A stretch of 64,000 bases of DNA from an uncultured Lachnospiraceae bacterium (GCA_902794095.1 CADBFZ010000003.1:1-64000); one strand, 5' to 3'; positions 1-8,660 are shown, numbered from the stretch's first letter. Translations and numbers: made by a program. Notes: generated by a model from the letters alone, not told the origin.

Positions 1-42
1 TTCGTATTTGCCGCCCAGTTCCTCAAATAATGATTTTGCCAT
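1..42 (-). CDS. TnpV-like transposon-encoded protein, N-terminal 14 codons only
   Basis: Only the start is in the window. It reads MAKSLFEELGGKYE, the opening I associate with the small TnpV proteins carried by Firmicute transposons and integrative elements; their biochemical role is not known to me. A GGAGG ribosome site lies 8 nt before the ATG. A degenerate copy of the element's two-part motif lies further upstream, so this gene probably begins a new transcription unit after the terminator at 212-240. The family call rests on 14 residues. Confidence 0.55.
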   Translation of the reverse strand, partial: MAKSLFEELGGKYE

Positions 43-97
43 TGTCTGTTACCTCCACATTCTTTTTTATTTTGAATGTCCGCAAAATCCGTCCTAC

Positions 98-132
98 ATA
101 TTGTGGGACATGATGAATACCAGATGAGAAAC
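98..132 (-). promoter_or_regulatory. Degenerate copy (f) of the element's two-part upstream motif
   Basis: On the minus strand the TGTCCCACA half is intact, and a GTTTC sits 17 nt further upstream, but the GGATTA part of that half is not conserved. It lies about 56 nt before the TnpV-like start. This is the weakest of six copies. The rest of 43-246 holds a terminator and nothing else I can support. Confidence 0.45.
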
Positions 133-211
133 CGCCATAATGTCAGTGTGGAAGAAGAAAAAAGAAGCGGCTCCTATTTCTGGAAGCTCATTGATATTTA
201 CGGTCTTACAG

Positions 212-240
212 CATAAAAGCTCCGGGATTTCTCCCGAAGC
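212..240 (-). terminator. Intrinsic terminator of the CpaF-to-secreted-protein operon
   Basis: On the minus strand a 9-bp stem (GCTTCGGGA / TCCCGGAGC, one G-U pair) closes a GAAA loop and is followed by TTTTATG. It lies just past the stop codon at 247 and separates this operon from the TnpV-like gene. Confidence 0.75.
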
Positions 241-246
241 CTTGTC

Positions 247-1692
247 TTAATATGCTCCTCTATCTATTGAGGTATGAAAGAGTGTAAGCAGAGTCCTTTG
301 ACTTGTCAGCTTTTTCTTTGTCCTGTTCCCTGCAAAATCCTCTGTGATCAGAATATAATAATCCACCATATCATCCGTAAGATTAATGTCATAGTACACA
401 TCAAAATATGAATGTGTGTCAGGGTAGTCAAATCTATGATAAGTCGTGTCGGAATAGATTACTTCTTCATCCGTGCCCGTGACCTTATACAAGATGACAC
501 TCTTTATACCACTGCTCATGTTTGCGCCATGTTCACTTCTTACAATCTCATCATCTATGTGCTGATCAATGATATTATCCTGGCAGTAACCGGAAATAAC
601 TTTCCCTTCTTTTGTAACAAAGGTAATCTCTGTTCCGTCAATCCCCGGAGGCGTGATATCATATCTAGTCGTAACATAAACATCTGTCACATGCCCCACA
701 TTATCAACAGCCTCTATCTTCCAGATATGCTCGCCTTCATACTTTTCTTCAAGTGTATAAGCTGTAGAACTTCCACCACTTCTGACTGTATGCCCGGTAT
801 CATCATAAATCGTAAGACTCCTTACTCCCGATCCTACTGTACTTGTTCCATACAAATAGTCGGTTGACCTTACTGATATCACAGGCGCAATGTTCGTCCA
901 ATCCGTTTCGGTATTCTCAGCACCTATAATCACAGGATTCGAGTGATCAAGATGAACTCTGCCTGTACTTGCCTGAATGGAATGCCCTTGTGTATCCGTA
1001 GATATAGCATAGAAGTAGTAAATTCCTTCATCTGTCTGTGTGAAACTATCATTCGTCCATCCATGAGCACCGCCATGACCGTAACTACCCACGGTAGTTG
1101 TTGCTCCGGTAATGCAATTTACCCTGTATAGCGTGATACTTGAATTTCCTTCTCCTTCATCATAGCCGCTTACATTTACAGTTACATTTCCTGCAGTCCA
1201 GTCGGTTGTAGATACTGACAAGAACAATCCCTTCGACTGTGAATAACCGCATATCGGACAGTTCCTGCTATAGTTACCATCACCGTGAGAATGCCAGCTC
1301 GACATAGAATGATTTTCATACTGGGTAAGACCACATCTTCTGCACGTTCTCATGTGCTGCCTTGAATTTACGCAGGTCCAAGGCCCCCAATCATGTCCGA
1401 GTGGAGGCGTTGTAAAGATTCTCTCTCCCGGGCAGATAGAGCATTTATAAACAACTCTTCCCCCTGACGTACACGTAGCCGATGTTGATTCATAAAGATA
1501 CCAACTATGACCGGAACATCCATCGCCATCGTTATACCAACAGGTCATGCCGACATAGCAGCTATTGATACCATAATCCCTGCATCCACAATCAGTGTTA
1601 TGACAGCTTCCTGCAAATACAGGCATGGCAGGGAAAAGAACAAACGTCAGCAGTATGCTAAGCCCTGCCAATGCTTTTCTTATAATCTTCAT
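247..1692 (-). CDS. Secreted Cys/His-rich protein with Ig-like tail, unknown function
   Basis: A 481-residue exported protein. Residues 1-27 form a clear signal peptide (basic start, hydrophobic core, cut after PVFA). Residues about 30-155 carry many Cys and His pairs arranged like small zinc-ribbon knuckles (CSIC, CRRC, CPIC). The rest reads as repeated beta-rich modules with patterns such as DNVGH and DFAGN, typical of bacterial Ig-like domains. It is the last gene of a coupled operon with a CpaF-type ATPase and a prepilin-peptidase-like protein, 11 nt after its neighbour. A surface adhesin or structural part of a transfer or pilus apparatus is my inference; the family is not recognised. 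Confidence 0.75.
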   Translation of the reverse strand: MKIIRKALAGLSILLTFVLFPAMPVFAGSCHNTDCGCRDYGINSCYVGMTCWYNDGDGCSGHSWYLYESTSATCTSGGRVVYKCSICPGERIFTTPPLGHDWGPWTCVNSRQHMRTCRRCGLTQYENHSMSSWHSHGDGNYSRNCPICGYSQSKGLFLSVSTTDWTAGNVTVNVSGYDEGEGNSSITLYRVNCITGATTTVGSYGHGGAHGWTNDSFTQTDEGIYYFYAISTDTQGHSIQASTGRVHLDHSNPVIIGAENTETDWTNIAPVISVRSTDYLYGTSTVGSGVRSLTIYDDTGHTVRSGGSSTAYTLEEKYEGEHIWKIEAVDNVGHVTDVYVTTRYDITPPGIDGTEITFVTKEGKVISGYCQDNIIDQHIDDEIVRSEHGANMSSGIKSVILYKVTGTDEEVIYSDTTYHRFDYPDTHSYFDVYYDINLTDDMVDYYILITEDFAGNRTKKKLTSQRTLLTLFHTSIDRGAY

Positions 1693-1703
1693 AAGCTCCT
1701 CCC

Positions 1704-2672
1704 TTACTTACAGCAATTTCCTGTGCAATCCTCTGTACAGCCACCTACACCTCCACATGAAGGACAAGCGCTATCAGTATCACCACAACATCCATCTGTA
1801 CCTTCGCAGTTTTCTTCTTCACAAGAGCCACAACCGGAATCAGATCCGCAGCCACATCCTCCAGTCTCACCTTCCTTGTAGTATGAGAATCCAAGATAAG
1901 CGGTCTTTGTATAAGTAATATTCCCTTTTACGTACTGCACAATAGCAGTGAACATCGTAGGGTACTTGGTGCCATCCTCCAGCTCAGAAAGACTGTAATA
2001 GCATGTGGACTGAATCAATCTGTCATAATCCATATCACCAAGCATGGAATAGAGAATACTGCAATCTCCATTAAATTCATAACTTTCCTCTTTCATGAGC
2101 TCATACTTTTCTTCGTCATAGGAAGCATCTGTCATGTCATAGTCAAAGCCCGATGATTTCCTTGCAAGTTCAAAAAACTCTGCCATATCAGTACATCCTT
2201 GATAGCTAAAACCAAAGGCATCTGCAAAACTAACCTTTTCTATCTTAGAATCATCAAACCCGTCTTCTGTAATGCACTGCGTATAATCTGCCGTTGAATC
2301 GGAAAGAGCCGTGAGATTTACATCTGACATATAGTAGCTGGTATATTTAAGCTCCTGGTTCCCTTTCCCATCGTCTGTAACCTCCGTTAAGATTTTCTCA
2401 ACCTGTACACAAGTGTTTTCGCTGACTGCCTTATCTGCTGAAATCTTCTCATAGCCGTTACCCGCACTTACTACCTTGCTTTCATTATCAGCTTCCTTGG
2501 TTTCCTCATCATCCACCGTTTCCTCGGAAGTTTCTTCTACTGATGTTTCTACCTTTTGAGAAGGTTCATAAAGTCCCTTCTTTTCCATCACATGCCTTAA
2601 GATCAGTGCTGCTATAATCGTGACTGCAAACACTACAATAAGCATTTTTATAATTCCGGAATCTATCTTCAT
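1704..2672 (-). CDS. Membrane-anchored protein with extreme Cys-rich C-terminus
   Basis: A 322-residue protein with one N-terminal membrane helix (about residues 9-27), no obvious signal cleavage, an acidic Glu/Thr-rich linker (about 40-70), and a central domain of unknown type. The last 50 or so residues are mostly Gly and Cys in CGC, CGSC and CC clusters. The start overlaps the stop of the preceding gene by 4 nt, so translation is probably coupled. The Cys cluster could bind metal or form disulphides outside the cell. Both this protein and the next one in the operon are exported and Cys-rich, which suggests they act together. Confidence 0.75.
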   Translation of the reverse strand: MKIDSGIIKMLIVVFAVTIIAALILRHVMEKKGLYEPSQKVETSVEETSEETVDDEETKEADNESKVVSAGNGYEKISADKAVSENTCVQVEKILTEVTDDGKGNQELKYTSYYMSDVNLTALSDSTADYTQCITEDGFDDSKIEKVSFADAFGFSYQGCTDMAEFFELARKSSGFDYDMTDASYDEEKYELMKEESYEFNGDCSILYSMLGDMDYDRLIQSTCYYSLSELEDGTKYPTMFTAIVQYVKGNITYTKTAYLGFSYYKEGETGGCGCGSDSGCGSCEEENCEGTDGCCGDTDSACPSCGGVGGCTEDCTGNCCK

Positions 2673-4339
2673 ATCGCATATCCTCCAATTCTTATCATTG
2701 TTTGATTTAGTTTCTGTTCTATCGCTTCAAAATAAGTTCTTTCTTCCTCTATCCAGGCATTCCTGACATCGTTTGTAATAGCTGAAATTGACATGGCTCC
2801 TGTCTTACCTGTAAAGAAATAGGTTCTTACCCCTTCCTTTTCGATGCCAATTCTCTTAAGTGGCACATCTTTTCCGAGGTAATCAGTGACTGCAATTTCA
2901 AGATTGTCCGATGAAAACAAGGCTTCATCTGAAAGTCTTCCAGCTTCATCCAAGACTTCAACCACTATCTTTGCTCCCTTAAAATCAACGGGATTCTCTG
3001 GAATAGAAGTCTCTACTTCAACTGTCTCAACCATGCCATGAAAGTATCGAATGCTTTCTGAAAGCTCCAAAAGCTTCTCTCTTGCCTCATCACATACAAC
3101 ATGATTTTCAAGAATCAGCTCCAGATCTCCGACATAGTTAAGGCTTTTCCCTGCTATTATGTTTCTTATAATGTCTTCCTTATCATCTGATACAGTAAGG
3201 TCATAGCCTTTCATGTAACCGACATAGCTGTCAGCAACTGCAAGAGCTCTGTAGTAATCGCTTCTTTCCTTCTCTTCAAGGTCAAACATCATAAGCACCA
3301 GCCGGTTATAGTAATCTTTGAAATGCAGATACTCCTGTACAGAAAGATTCTTACCTATATGCTTTTCAAAGCAAACGCAGATATAGTTGAAGTAGAGCTG
3401 CATCGCCTTTTTCTCACTGTCTTCAAATGGCTTTAGGATATATTCCCCGGAAAGAAGGTCTGTTGTTAGAAACTGGATAAAGTCCTTGCTTACATTCATA
3501 AGTTCTAAAAGGCTCTGATCCCTGTTGTCATACACCCCTGCTGTAGCATTTCTTGTATACCCGAAATAAACATTCCCCTTACGAAGAAATATTGAAAACT
3601 CCGGGATATCCTTACATACATGGCTCTCTGTATACTTAAGAGCTCCATCATAAAAAGGGATCTCTTCACATCTTGAGTCTGCCAGTTTACTCTCTTCCTC
3701 TTTTAACAAGGATTTGACTTCCCTTTTATGCCGGATGCTCTCAAAGAAGCCTGCAAGTTTCTCGACTATTTCTGAAAAAACATTTCTCTTTGGCTTAAGA
3801 GGTTTTACCTCTTCTTCCTCAGAAGGAATAACCTCTTCTTTTGCCTTTATCAGGCTCTCAGGCTCTTTTTCAATCTTCTTTTCTGCCCTTTTTATCTCAT
3901 CCTCAAAAGCTTTCAGATACTTCTCTGACTTATCAAGCGTCTTTTGGATTACCTCTTTCTGGTAATCCTCTGCTGTAAGCGCATTTACTTTTGACAAATG
4001 GATGATGTTTACAACCTTGGTCTTCTGAGCATGAAATTCCTTTATAAGCTCTCTTATTGATACCTGATCAAAATCAGTCTTTCCTGCTTCACAAAGAGTC
4101 TTGATCTTTACAAAAGAAACTGCTGCGTTTGAAAGTTCTGTTACTCCCGGCGAGCTCTCCTTTGAAAAAAGGTGCGTATACACGGACAGCTCCCTTTGAA
4201 GCTCCGTATCTTCCATACGCCTCTGAACAATAAGAAGTGTCTGGGCTCCTTTAATCTCAAATCTTTCGCCAGGGATTGCATTTAGAATCCCAGCCATATC
4301 AGGAAGCTGCTTTTTTATGATTTCTATCTCATCATTCAT
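2669..4339 (-). CDS. Unknown 556-aa soluble protein of the element's CpaF operon
   Basis: No signal peptide or convincing membrane helix is visible. Residues about 120-215 are strongly charged and probably coiled coil (runs of Lys/Glu), followed by a mixed helical domain and a C-terminal beta-rich part. It overlaps both neighbours by 4 nt, so the stoichiometry with the ATPase and peptidase-like genes is probably fixed by translational coupling. I do not recognise the family. Its position between the membrane and secreted components suggests a cytoplasmic partner of the ATPase, but that is inference only. Confidence 0.7.
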   Translation of the reverse strand: MNDEIEIIKKQLPDMAGILNAIPGERFEIKGAQTLLIVQRRMEDTELQRELSVYTHLFSKESSPGVTELSNAAVSFVKIKTLCEAGKTDFDQVSIRELIKEFHAQKTKVVNIIHLSKVNALTAEDYQKEVIQKTLDKSEKYLKAFEDEIKRAEKKIEKEPESLIKAKEEVIPSEEEEVKPLKPKRNVFSEIVEKLAGFFESIRHKREVKSLLKEEESKLADSRCEEIPFYDGALKYTESHVCKDIPEFSIFLRKGNVYFGYTRNATAGVYDNRDQSLLELMNVSKDFIQFLTTDLLSGEYILKPFEDSEKKAMQLYFNYICVCFEKHIGKNLSVQEYLHFKDYYNRLVLMMFDLEEKERSDYYRALAVADSYVGYMKGYDLTVSDDKEDIIRNIIAGKSLNYVGDLELILENHVVCDEAREKLLELSESIRYFHGMVETVEVETSIPENPVDFKGAKIVVEVLDEAGRLSDEALFSSDNLEIAVTDYLGKDVPLKRIGIEKEGVRTYFFTGKTGAMSISAITNDVRNAWIEEERTYFEAIEQKLNQTMIRIGGYAI

Positions 4340-4824
4340 AAAATGCTCACCTCCCTACTGATTCCATAAAGAATGACCATAATAAGAACCATTGCGAACC
4401 CTGGAGCAACCGCTATATCAGAGTGCCTGTCAAGCTTTCTCTTTTTGATGGCTGACTCTATAAGCCCCGCTATAAGAGCAATCCCCTGAACACCCACAAG
4501 TAATATGCAGACAACAAAGCCAAACTGCAGCATGTTCTTAAGTTCAAAGGTGCTTAAAATGACGCCCGTAAAAAGGAGCCACATGTCACTGTCTCCATCT
4601 CCCCACATGCCACTGATTTTGTAGGCCATAAATAGCGCAATAGTCGCACTCCATGCCGTTATCACAAATATAGGATTATCCTTATAGAGAATTACTGAAT
4701 GAGCCGCCCATGCCCCTGATAAAAAAAGCACCGGGAAGCTGTAAATCATCCGTTCCTTCAAATCCTGGGCTGCCAGGAATACGAGAACGGGAATGGTTGC
4801 AAGTGCAAGTGAAAAGTAAGTCAT
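4336..4824 (-). CDS. Prepilin-peptidase-like (A24 family) membrane protein, divergent
   Basis: A 162-residue protein with about five hydrophobic helices. Near residues 20-30 it has QDLKERMIY, matching the first Asp motif of A24 peptidases (D followed by a basic, cytoplasmic turn). Near residue 95 it has GDGDSD, which resembles the family's GxGDxK signature but with Asp in place of Lys. Compare the host enzyme at 41158-41661, which has the standard GAGDIK. Both catalytic Asp positions therefore seem present, so activity on a prepilin-like substrate is plausible but unproven. It is coupled to the CpaF-family ATPase upstream (4-nt overlap). Confidence 0.65.
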   Translation of the reverse strand: MTYFSLALATIPVLVFLAAQDLKERMIYSFPVLFLSGAWAAHSVILYKDNPIFVITAWSATIALFMAYKISGMWGDGDSDMWLLFTGVILSTFELKNMLQFGFVVCILLVGVQGIALIAGLIESAIKKRKLDRHSDIAVAPGFAMVLIMVILYGISREVSIL

Positions 4825-6062
4825 GCGTCCTCCTTCCTGAAGATCTCGTTAAACTGTAGTCTCTTTGTCTTTTCATCAAAGCCGCTTACTTCAAGGATTT
4901 CATCTATCGAAAAATGGCTCATATGGATAAGCACAAAGGGCGTGCAGGTAAGCATCTCACAAAGCGTCTCCATAGGATAATCCGAAATATACCTTGCACA
5001 CTGAGCCAGCCTTATCACACTGCTCGCTGCATCATTGGCATGAATTGTTCCAAAAAACCTTGCGCCTGTGCTCATGGCTGTGGTGAATACATATAATGCC
5101 TCACCGCCTTTGATCTCTCCGATGATGAAATTATCAATGTCCTGTAATAGACCAAGCCGAAGCTCGTCCTCCAATGAAAAATCTGTTACTGTGTCTTTTT
5201 TTCGAACCGTCATCGTATGCTCAAACTGAATCTGAGGATGTACATTGGAATACAGCTCATCCGACTCCTGCGATACAAGCACTGACTCCCCAAATGGGAT
5301 GCAATCAATCATGTTGTTAAGGAGTGTGGATTTACCGGATCCGCCTCTGCCTGATATCAAGAATCCGTAGCCTGCACATATTCTGTCCTTCAAATACGTA
5401 ATCATTTCTTCATCAAGCATTCCGTTCTCAATCAGGTACTCCCAGGAAAGCTTTGTCTTTGGCATCTTTCGGATATGAATATTGTTCTTCTCTGTGGAAG
5501 TGATGCAGGATAGCTGTACATCAATACGAAGATAGAAATCCTTTACCCCTTTTCTGTCCGTGCAGTGTGAAAGAGCATATTCCTCACTCTTTCCAAGTCT
5601 GTGAATACGAAGGATCCTTGAAAACCAATCCTTATAATCTGTCTGGTCAAAGAACTGGCACTTTGCCACATATCTTCTTCCATTTGCCTTTACTACGATA
5701 TGGTCATAATCAAGTACCTTGATATCAGATACTTCCTTTGCTTCTACAAGCGGAGTTAGGACATAATACCCAAACACACACTGCCGGAACATTTCTAAGA
5801 GCTTCCTTTCCTCTTCCTCGGAAATCCCCCTGAGGCGCTCCCTAATAAAGTCCTTTGCTCTGTCCATGAGCATTATGAAATCCTGCTCTGTTCCCGTAAT
5901 GCACTTTGTTACAAGCGCAGGGTTAAGATCACAGATATTTGCCTTTAGCTGCATAAACTTCGCATTTAATTCCCTATCAGAAAAGAGCGAAAAAACAGGG
6001 TAGAAATCAGATTCAAGTTTGAGCGGAGCCTTCGATTTAGGTTCATACCTAAGCTCGCTCAT
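4821..6062 (-). CDS. CpaF/TadA-family secretion ATPase carried by the element
   Basis: A hexameric-type type II/IV secretion ATPase, 413 residues. Walker A is GRGGSGKST at 238-246, a Walker B-like region NFIIGEIKGGEAL follows at about 311, and the His box GTIHAND is at about 338-344. I choose the start MSELRYEP at 6062, which has GGAGG 5 nt upstream; a longer frame from 6095 would begin inside the regulatory motif (a) and is unlikely. It heads a tightly coupled operon with an A24-like peptidase and exported proteins. No TadB/TadC-type platform is seen with it, unlike the host tad locus at 37-41.7 kb. It may power transfer or an appendage (inference). Confidence 0.88.
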   Translation of the reverse strand: MSELRYEPKSKAPLKLESDFYPVFSLFSDRELNAKFMQLKANICDLNPALVTKCITGTEQDFIMLMDRAKDFIRERLRGISEEEERKLLEMFRQCVFGYYVLTPLVEAKEVSDIKVLDYDHIVVKANGRRYVAKCQFFDQTDYKDWFSRILRIHRLGKSEEYALSHCTDRKGVKDFYLRIDVQLSCITSTEKNNIHIRKMPKTKLSWEYLIENGMLDEEMITYLKDRICAGYGFLISGRGGSGKSTLLNNMIDCIPFGESVLVSQESDELYSNVHPQIQFEHTMTVRKKDTVTDFSLEDELRLGLLQDIDNFIIGEIKGGEALYVFTTAMSTGARFFGTIHANDAASSVIRLAQCARYISDYPMETLCEMLTCTPFVLIHMSHFSIDEILEVSGFDEKTKRLQFNEIFRKEDA

Positions 6063-6083
6063 AAAATCCTCCTTTCTACCCTT

Positions 6084-6115
6084 TATGTGGGACACACCTT
6101 GGTCTAATCCGAAAC
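6084..6115 (-). promoter_or_regulatory. Two-part upstream motif, copy (a), before the CpaF operon
   Basis: Minus strand: GTTTCGGATTA, 10 nt, TGTCCCACATA, ending 22 nt before the ATG at 6062. The first half also encodes the last codons of the relaxase (V-S-D-stop), so the motif is conserved despite overlapping coding sequence. Confidence 0.75.
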
Positions 6116-7960
6116 CTGGCGTCTTACTTTTTTCGCTTTTTCTTCCTGCTGCTTTTCTACAAAGCTCTCTGCATCCTCCCTCTTATCAAATGAATGGCAT
6201 TTATATAATCCGTACTCTGCTTTTAGTTCTGAGATGCTACGGTTAAAGTCTTTTATAGACATGTCTTTTGAAGAAATCTCAGATAACTGTTTCCCTGATC
6301 TATCAAAGACAGTAACAATAGCCTTTTCAGTACGTTTCCCGTCAATAATATCCGGTGTAATAACAACTCTTATGTATGCCCCGTCAGCTCCATCCGCTGC
6401 AATGAACTTTATACAGCTCTCAAAAACACCCATCTGCATGGCTCTCGTCCTTGCCTTTGAAAAGCCGATTGCATCATAAAGGGATGTATATTCTGAAATG
6501 CCCTGTTTGAGCTCATTTTCCTTGAACCTCAAAATAGTTTTATATTCATCAGAAAGCTCCTTTGACTGTGCCGTGGCATAAAGTATCTGATTCTCCTGAT
6601 CTTCAATATAGGCAGATACTTCAAGAACGCTCTTTCCATATCCGTTCTCTAATCTTTCACAGAGCTTTTTATATTCCATGTAGGAAGATAAATACTCATC
6701 ACAGGCAGCAAACTCATATAGGTACGCTTTTCTTGCATACTTTTTTATCTCCTTGTAGAGCCTTATGATTGGCTGATAGGTCTTTAGGTTTTCCCTGACA
6801 GCCTTCTTTTCTGCTGCTATTTCCTTCTGCCTGGCTACAATATTATCCAAGGCATCCTGAGCATTACCGGTATTTGGCGCATATACCCTTATAAGCTCAT
6901 ATACACCCGCCGTGCGCCTAAACTCATCAGAAAGCCTTTGAAGCTGCCAGTTTGACTCCTGCCTTTCTCTCCAAGGATTCCTGCCAAGTTTTAAAGCCCT
7001 AATGCATTCCTTTTTTTCATCCTCTGACATATCCTTAAACTTCTTTAGCGGAGATGTCTTTACAAAGACTGTTGCAGGGTCCTTCTTTCTTCCTACATGC
7101 TCTCCGACTTCGCTTCGTATCAATTCCTCTCGCTTATTAAGGATCCTGTCTCTGATTGCCTCAACTGTATACAAAGAACCAAGCCGATAGCTTCTAATAC
7201 CTCTTGTCATCCCCTCTGCCTTAAGACTTAGATATTTTCCACAATTAACCACGATTCCCTGTTTTTTTAAGTCTTTTAAAAACTCCTCGAAATCCTCAGA
7301 CCGCTCTACTGCCTCATCAACGGCCTGCCTTAGCTTAACTACTCTCTCTCCGAAAGAAACCTTATCCTCCTGCTTTTCCTTTACCCAAGCTTCATTTGGC
7401 GTAAAACCATACTTCTCAGCAAGCCTGTTAAGAGCCGGATCAAACACCTTACTCATAAAAGACTTATCCATATGAATCTTCTTACCACCAAGCCCTACGG
7501 TATTTAATATGAAATGGATATGAAGGTTTTCTGTATTGGTATGCACTGCATATACCGCCTGATTATTTGGAAATATCTCCTCTAAAAGGTCATTTAGAAG
7601 CATCATAAGTTTCCCAGCATTCTTCTTATCCGACTCTGCTGCATCAAGAGATATAATGCCGTGGAGTGCTACCCTGCCTCCAAGCTTTCCATGAAACTCC
7701 TTTACCTGCATCATTTCATTTGTAGCATTCTTGATGTCTGAGATATTGCGGCATCCGACATAAAGCCCCTCCAATGTCTTTACATCATTTGTGACATAGG
7801 TAAGCTCCCTTCCTATCTGAGCCTGGCTTCCTCCCAAAGTTTCATCACATTTTTCGCTATTTGTTATGTAGTCAATGGAATCTGAAATCTGTGCTCCGGC
7901 TCCTCTTCCCTTTGATCCATCCTTTATATTCCAGATTTTTGCAACAATACCTTTTGCCAT
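6104..7960 (-). CDS. MOBP-type relaxase
   Basis: The transfer initiator that nicks oriT and covalently carries the strand. A Tyr motif near residue 31 reads DYITNSEK, close to the YITNPEK seen in many Firmicute relaxases. Near residues 140-155, HTNTENLHIHFILN carries the paired His residues of the metal site. The long C-terminal half is charged and helical and ends in a basic stretch (KAKKVRRQ). I choose ATG 7960 with GGAGG 5 nt before it. That ribosome site directly abuts the T-run of an intrinsic terminator, so expression needs read-through from the SpoVG-like genes. A matching nic site is near 13.94 kb. Confidence 0.88.
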   Translation of the reverse strand: MAKGIVAKIWNIKDGSKGRGAGAQISDSIDYITNSEKCDETLGGSQAQIGRELTYVTNDVKTLEGLYVGCRNISDIKNATNEMMQVKEFHGKLGGRVALHGIISLDAAESDKKNAGKLMMLLNDLLEEIFPNNQAVYAVHTNTENLHIHFILNTVGLGGKKIHMDKSFMSKVFDPALNRLAEKYGFTPNEAWVKEKQEDKVSFGERVVKLRQAVDEAVERSEDFEEFLKDLKKQGIVVNCGKYLSLKAEGMTRGIRSYRLGSLYTVEAIRDRILNKREELIRSEVGEHVGRKKDPATVFVKTSPLKKFKDMSEDEKKECIRALKLGRNPWRERQESNWQLQRLSDEFRRTAGVYELIRVYAPNTGNAQDALDNIVARQKEIAAEKKAVRENLKTYQPIIRLYKEIKKYARKAYLYEFAACDEYLSSYMEYKKLCERLENGYGKSVLEVSAYIEDQENQILYATAQSKELSDEYKTILRFKENELKQGISEYTSLYDAIGFSKARTRAMQMGVFESCIKFIAADGADGAYIRVVITPDIIDGKRTEKAIVTVFDRSGKQLSEISSKDMSIKDFNRSISELKAEYGLYKCHSFDKREDAESFVEKQQEEKAKKVRRQVSD

Positions 7961-7970
7961 AAATACCTCC

Positions 7971-8001
7971 AAAAAAAAAGGGCCGCCTATTATGGCAGCC
8001 C
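7971..8001 (-). terminator. Intrinsic terminator directly abutting the relaxase ribosome site
   Basis: Minus strand: an 8-bp stem GGGCTGCC / GGCGGCCC with a 6-nt loop, then nine T (7979-7971), then at once the GGAGG of the relaxase (7970-7966). No promoter can fit between them. Relaxase synthesis must therefore come from transcripts that pass the hairpin, which acts as an attenuator or is relieved by antitermination. Confidence 0.8.
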
Positions 8002-8011
8002 CGCTTACATC

Positions 8012-8266
8012 TTAAAGCTCCTCGTACTTGGAAAGCACCTGCATGTTGATATCCTCTCGAAGAGCCTTTGTCATAGGAAAACATACATCCTTGTACTCCC
8101 CATCTGAGTTCTTCCATGAAGGATATGCCACAAAAAGGTCTCCGCTTTTTGCTCTCATAACCTTGATACCGGATACAACAAACATTCCTTCAAAGGTGAT
8201 GGAACCACTGGCAAGGAACTTATCATCACCATCCCTCTTTTTAAGCCTCACTTCGGAAATCTGCAT
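8012..8266 (-). CDS. SpoVG-family protein (second copy)
   Basis: An 84-residue protein that follows the SpoVG pattern throughout: MQISEVRL start, ITFEGMFVVSGIKVM core, VAYPSWKNSDGEYKDVCFP (compare the family's FVAMPS and DGEFRDIAHP). SpoVG proteins bind nucleic acid and modulate expression in Firmicutes. This copy lies 15 nt after a first SpoVG-like gene and just before the terminator that guards the relaxase, so a role in tuning transfer gene expression is an attractive inference. Confidence 0.85.
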   Translation of the reverse strand: MQISEVRLKKRDGDDKFLASGSITFEGMFVVSGIKVMRAKSGDLFVAYPSWKNSDGEYKDVCFPMTKALREDINMQVLSKYEEL

Positions 8267-8280
8267 AACAAGGATCCTCC

Positions 8281-8649
8281 TTATCGTCCACGTCCCTTAT
8301 GGGGCTTAGCTGCATCTTCCGCCTGAGTCTGCTCCTGACCTTTGGACTCATCCTGATTGTGGCTTTTGTCCTGAGCCTCCTGGGCAACTTCCTCCTGCTT
8401 ACGATGAAACTCTTTCATAATGGCATCGGTGATCTCATGATAGAACTCTTTGCTAAGAGGGAAAGCAATGTCTTCATACTCACCGTTTGCACGTTCTCTG
8501 GAGGGAAAGGCAACAAAATTTCTGCCCTTCTTATCCTCCATGACTCTCATACCACGGACAGCAAATGCATTATCAAGCGAAAAGCTTCCGATGGCTTTTA
8601 CACCGCCTGCATTATCAAGCAGGTTCATTCTGATATCTGTAATCTCCAT
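8281..8649 (-). CDS. SpoVG-family protein with charged C-terminal tail (first copy)
   Basis: A 122-residue protein. Residues 1-85 are a SpoVG domain (EITDIRMN, FAVRGMRVM, FVAFPSRERANGEYEDIAFPL). The remaining 35 residues are a Gln/Glu/Lys-rich, low-complexity tail ending PHKGRGR. The paralogue at 8012-8266 lacks this tail. The basic end resembles those of three other element proteins (DUF5688-like, ArdC-like, RadC-like), which might mark them for passage through a transfer channel. It lies in one operon with the DUF5688-like gene upstream. Confidence 0.85.
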   Translation of the reverse strand: MEITDIRMNLLDNAGGVKAIGSFSLDNAFAVRGMRVMEDKKGRNFVAFPSRERANGEYEDIAFPLSKEFYHEITDAIMKEFHRKQEEVAQEAQDKSHNQDESKGQEQTQAEDAAKPHKGRGR

Positions 8650-8660
8650 ACCTTTACTCC

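Noticed and set aside
124..216. Plus-strand 30-codon frame near the left edge
   Set aside because: It has no ribosome site, runs through the degenerate motif and the terminator, and is opposite to all nearby genes.
6062..6095. Longer start for the CpaF-family ATPase (MSHIKGRKEDF)
   Set aside because: The first codons are the conserved TGTCCCACATA motif itself; the internal ATG has GGAGG at the right distance.
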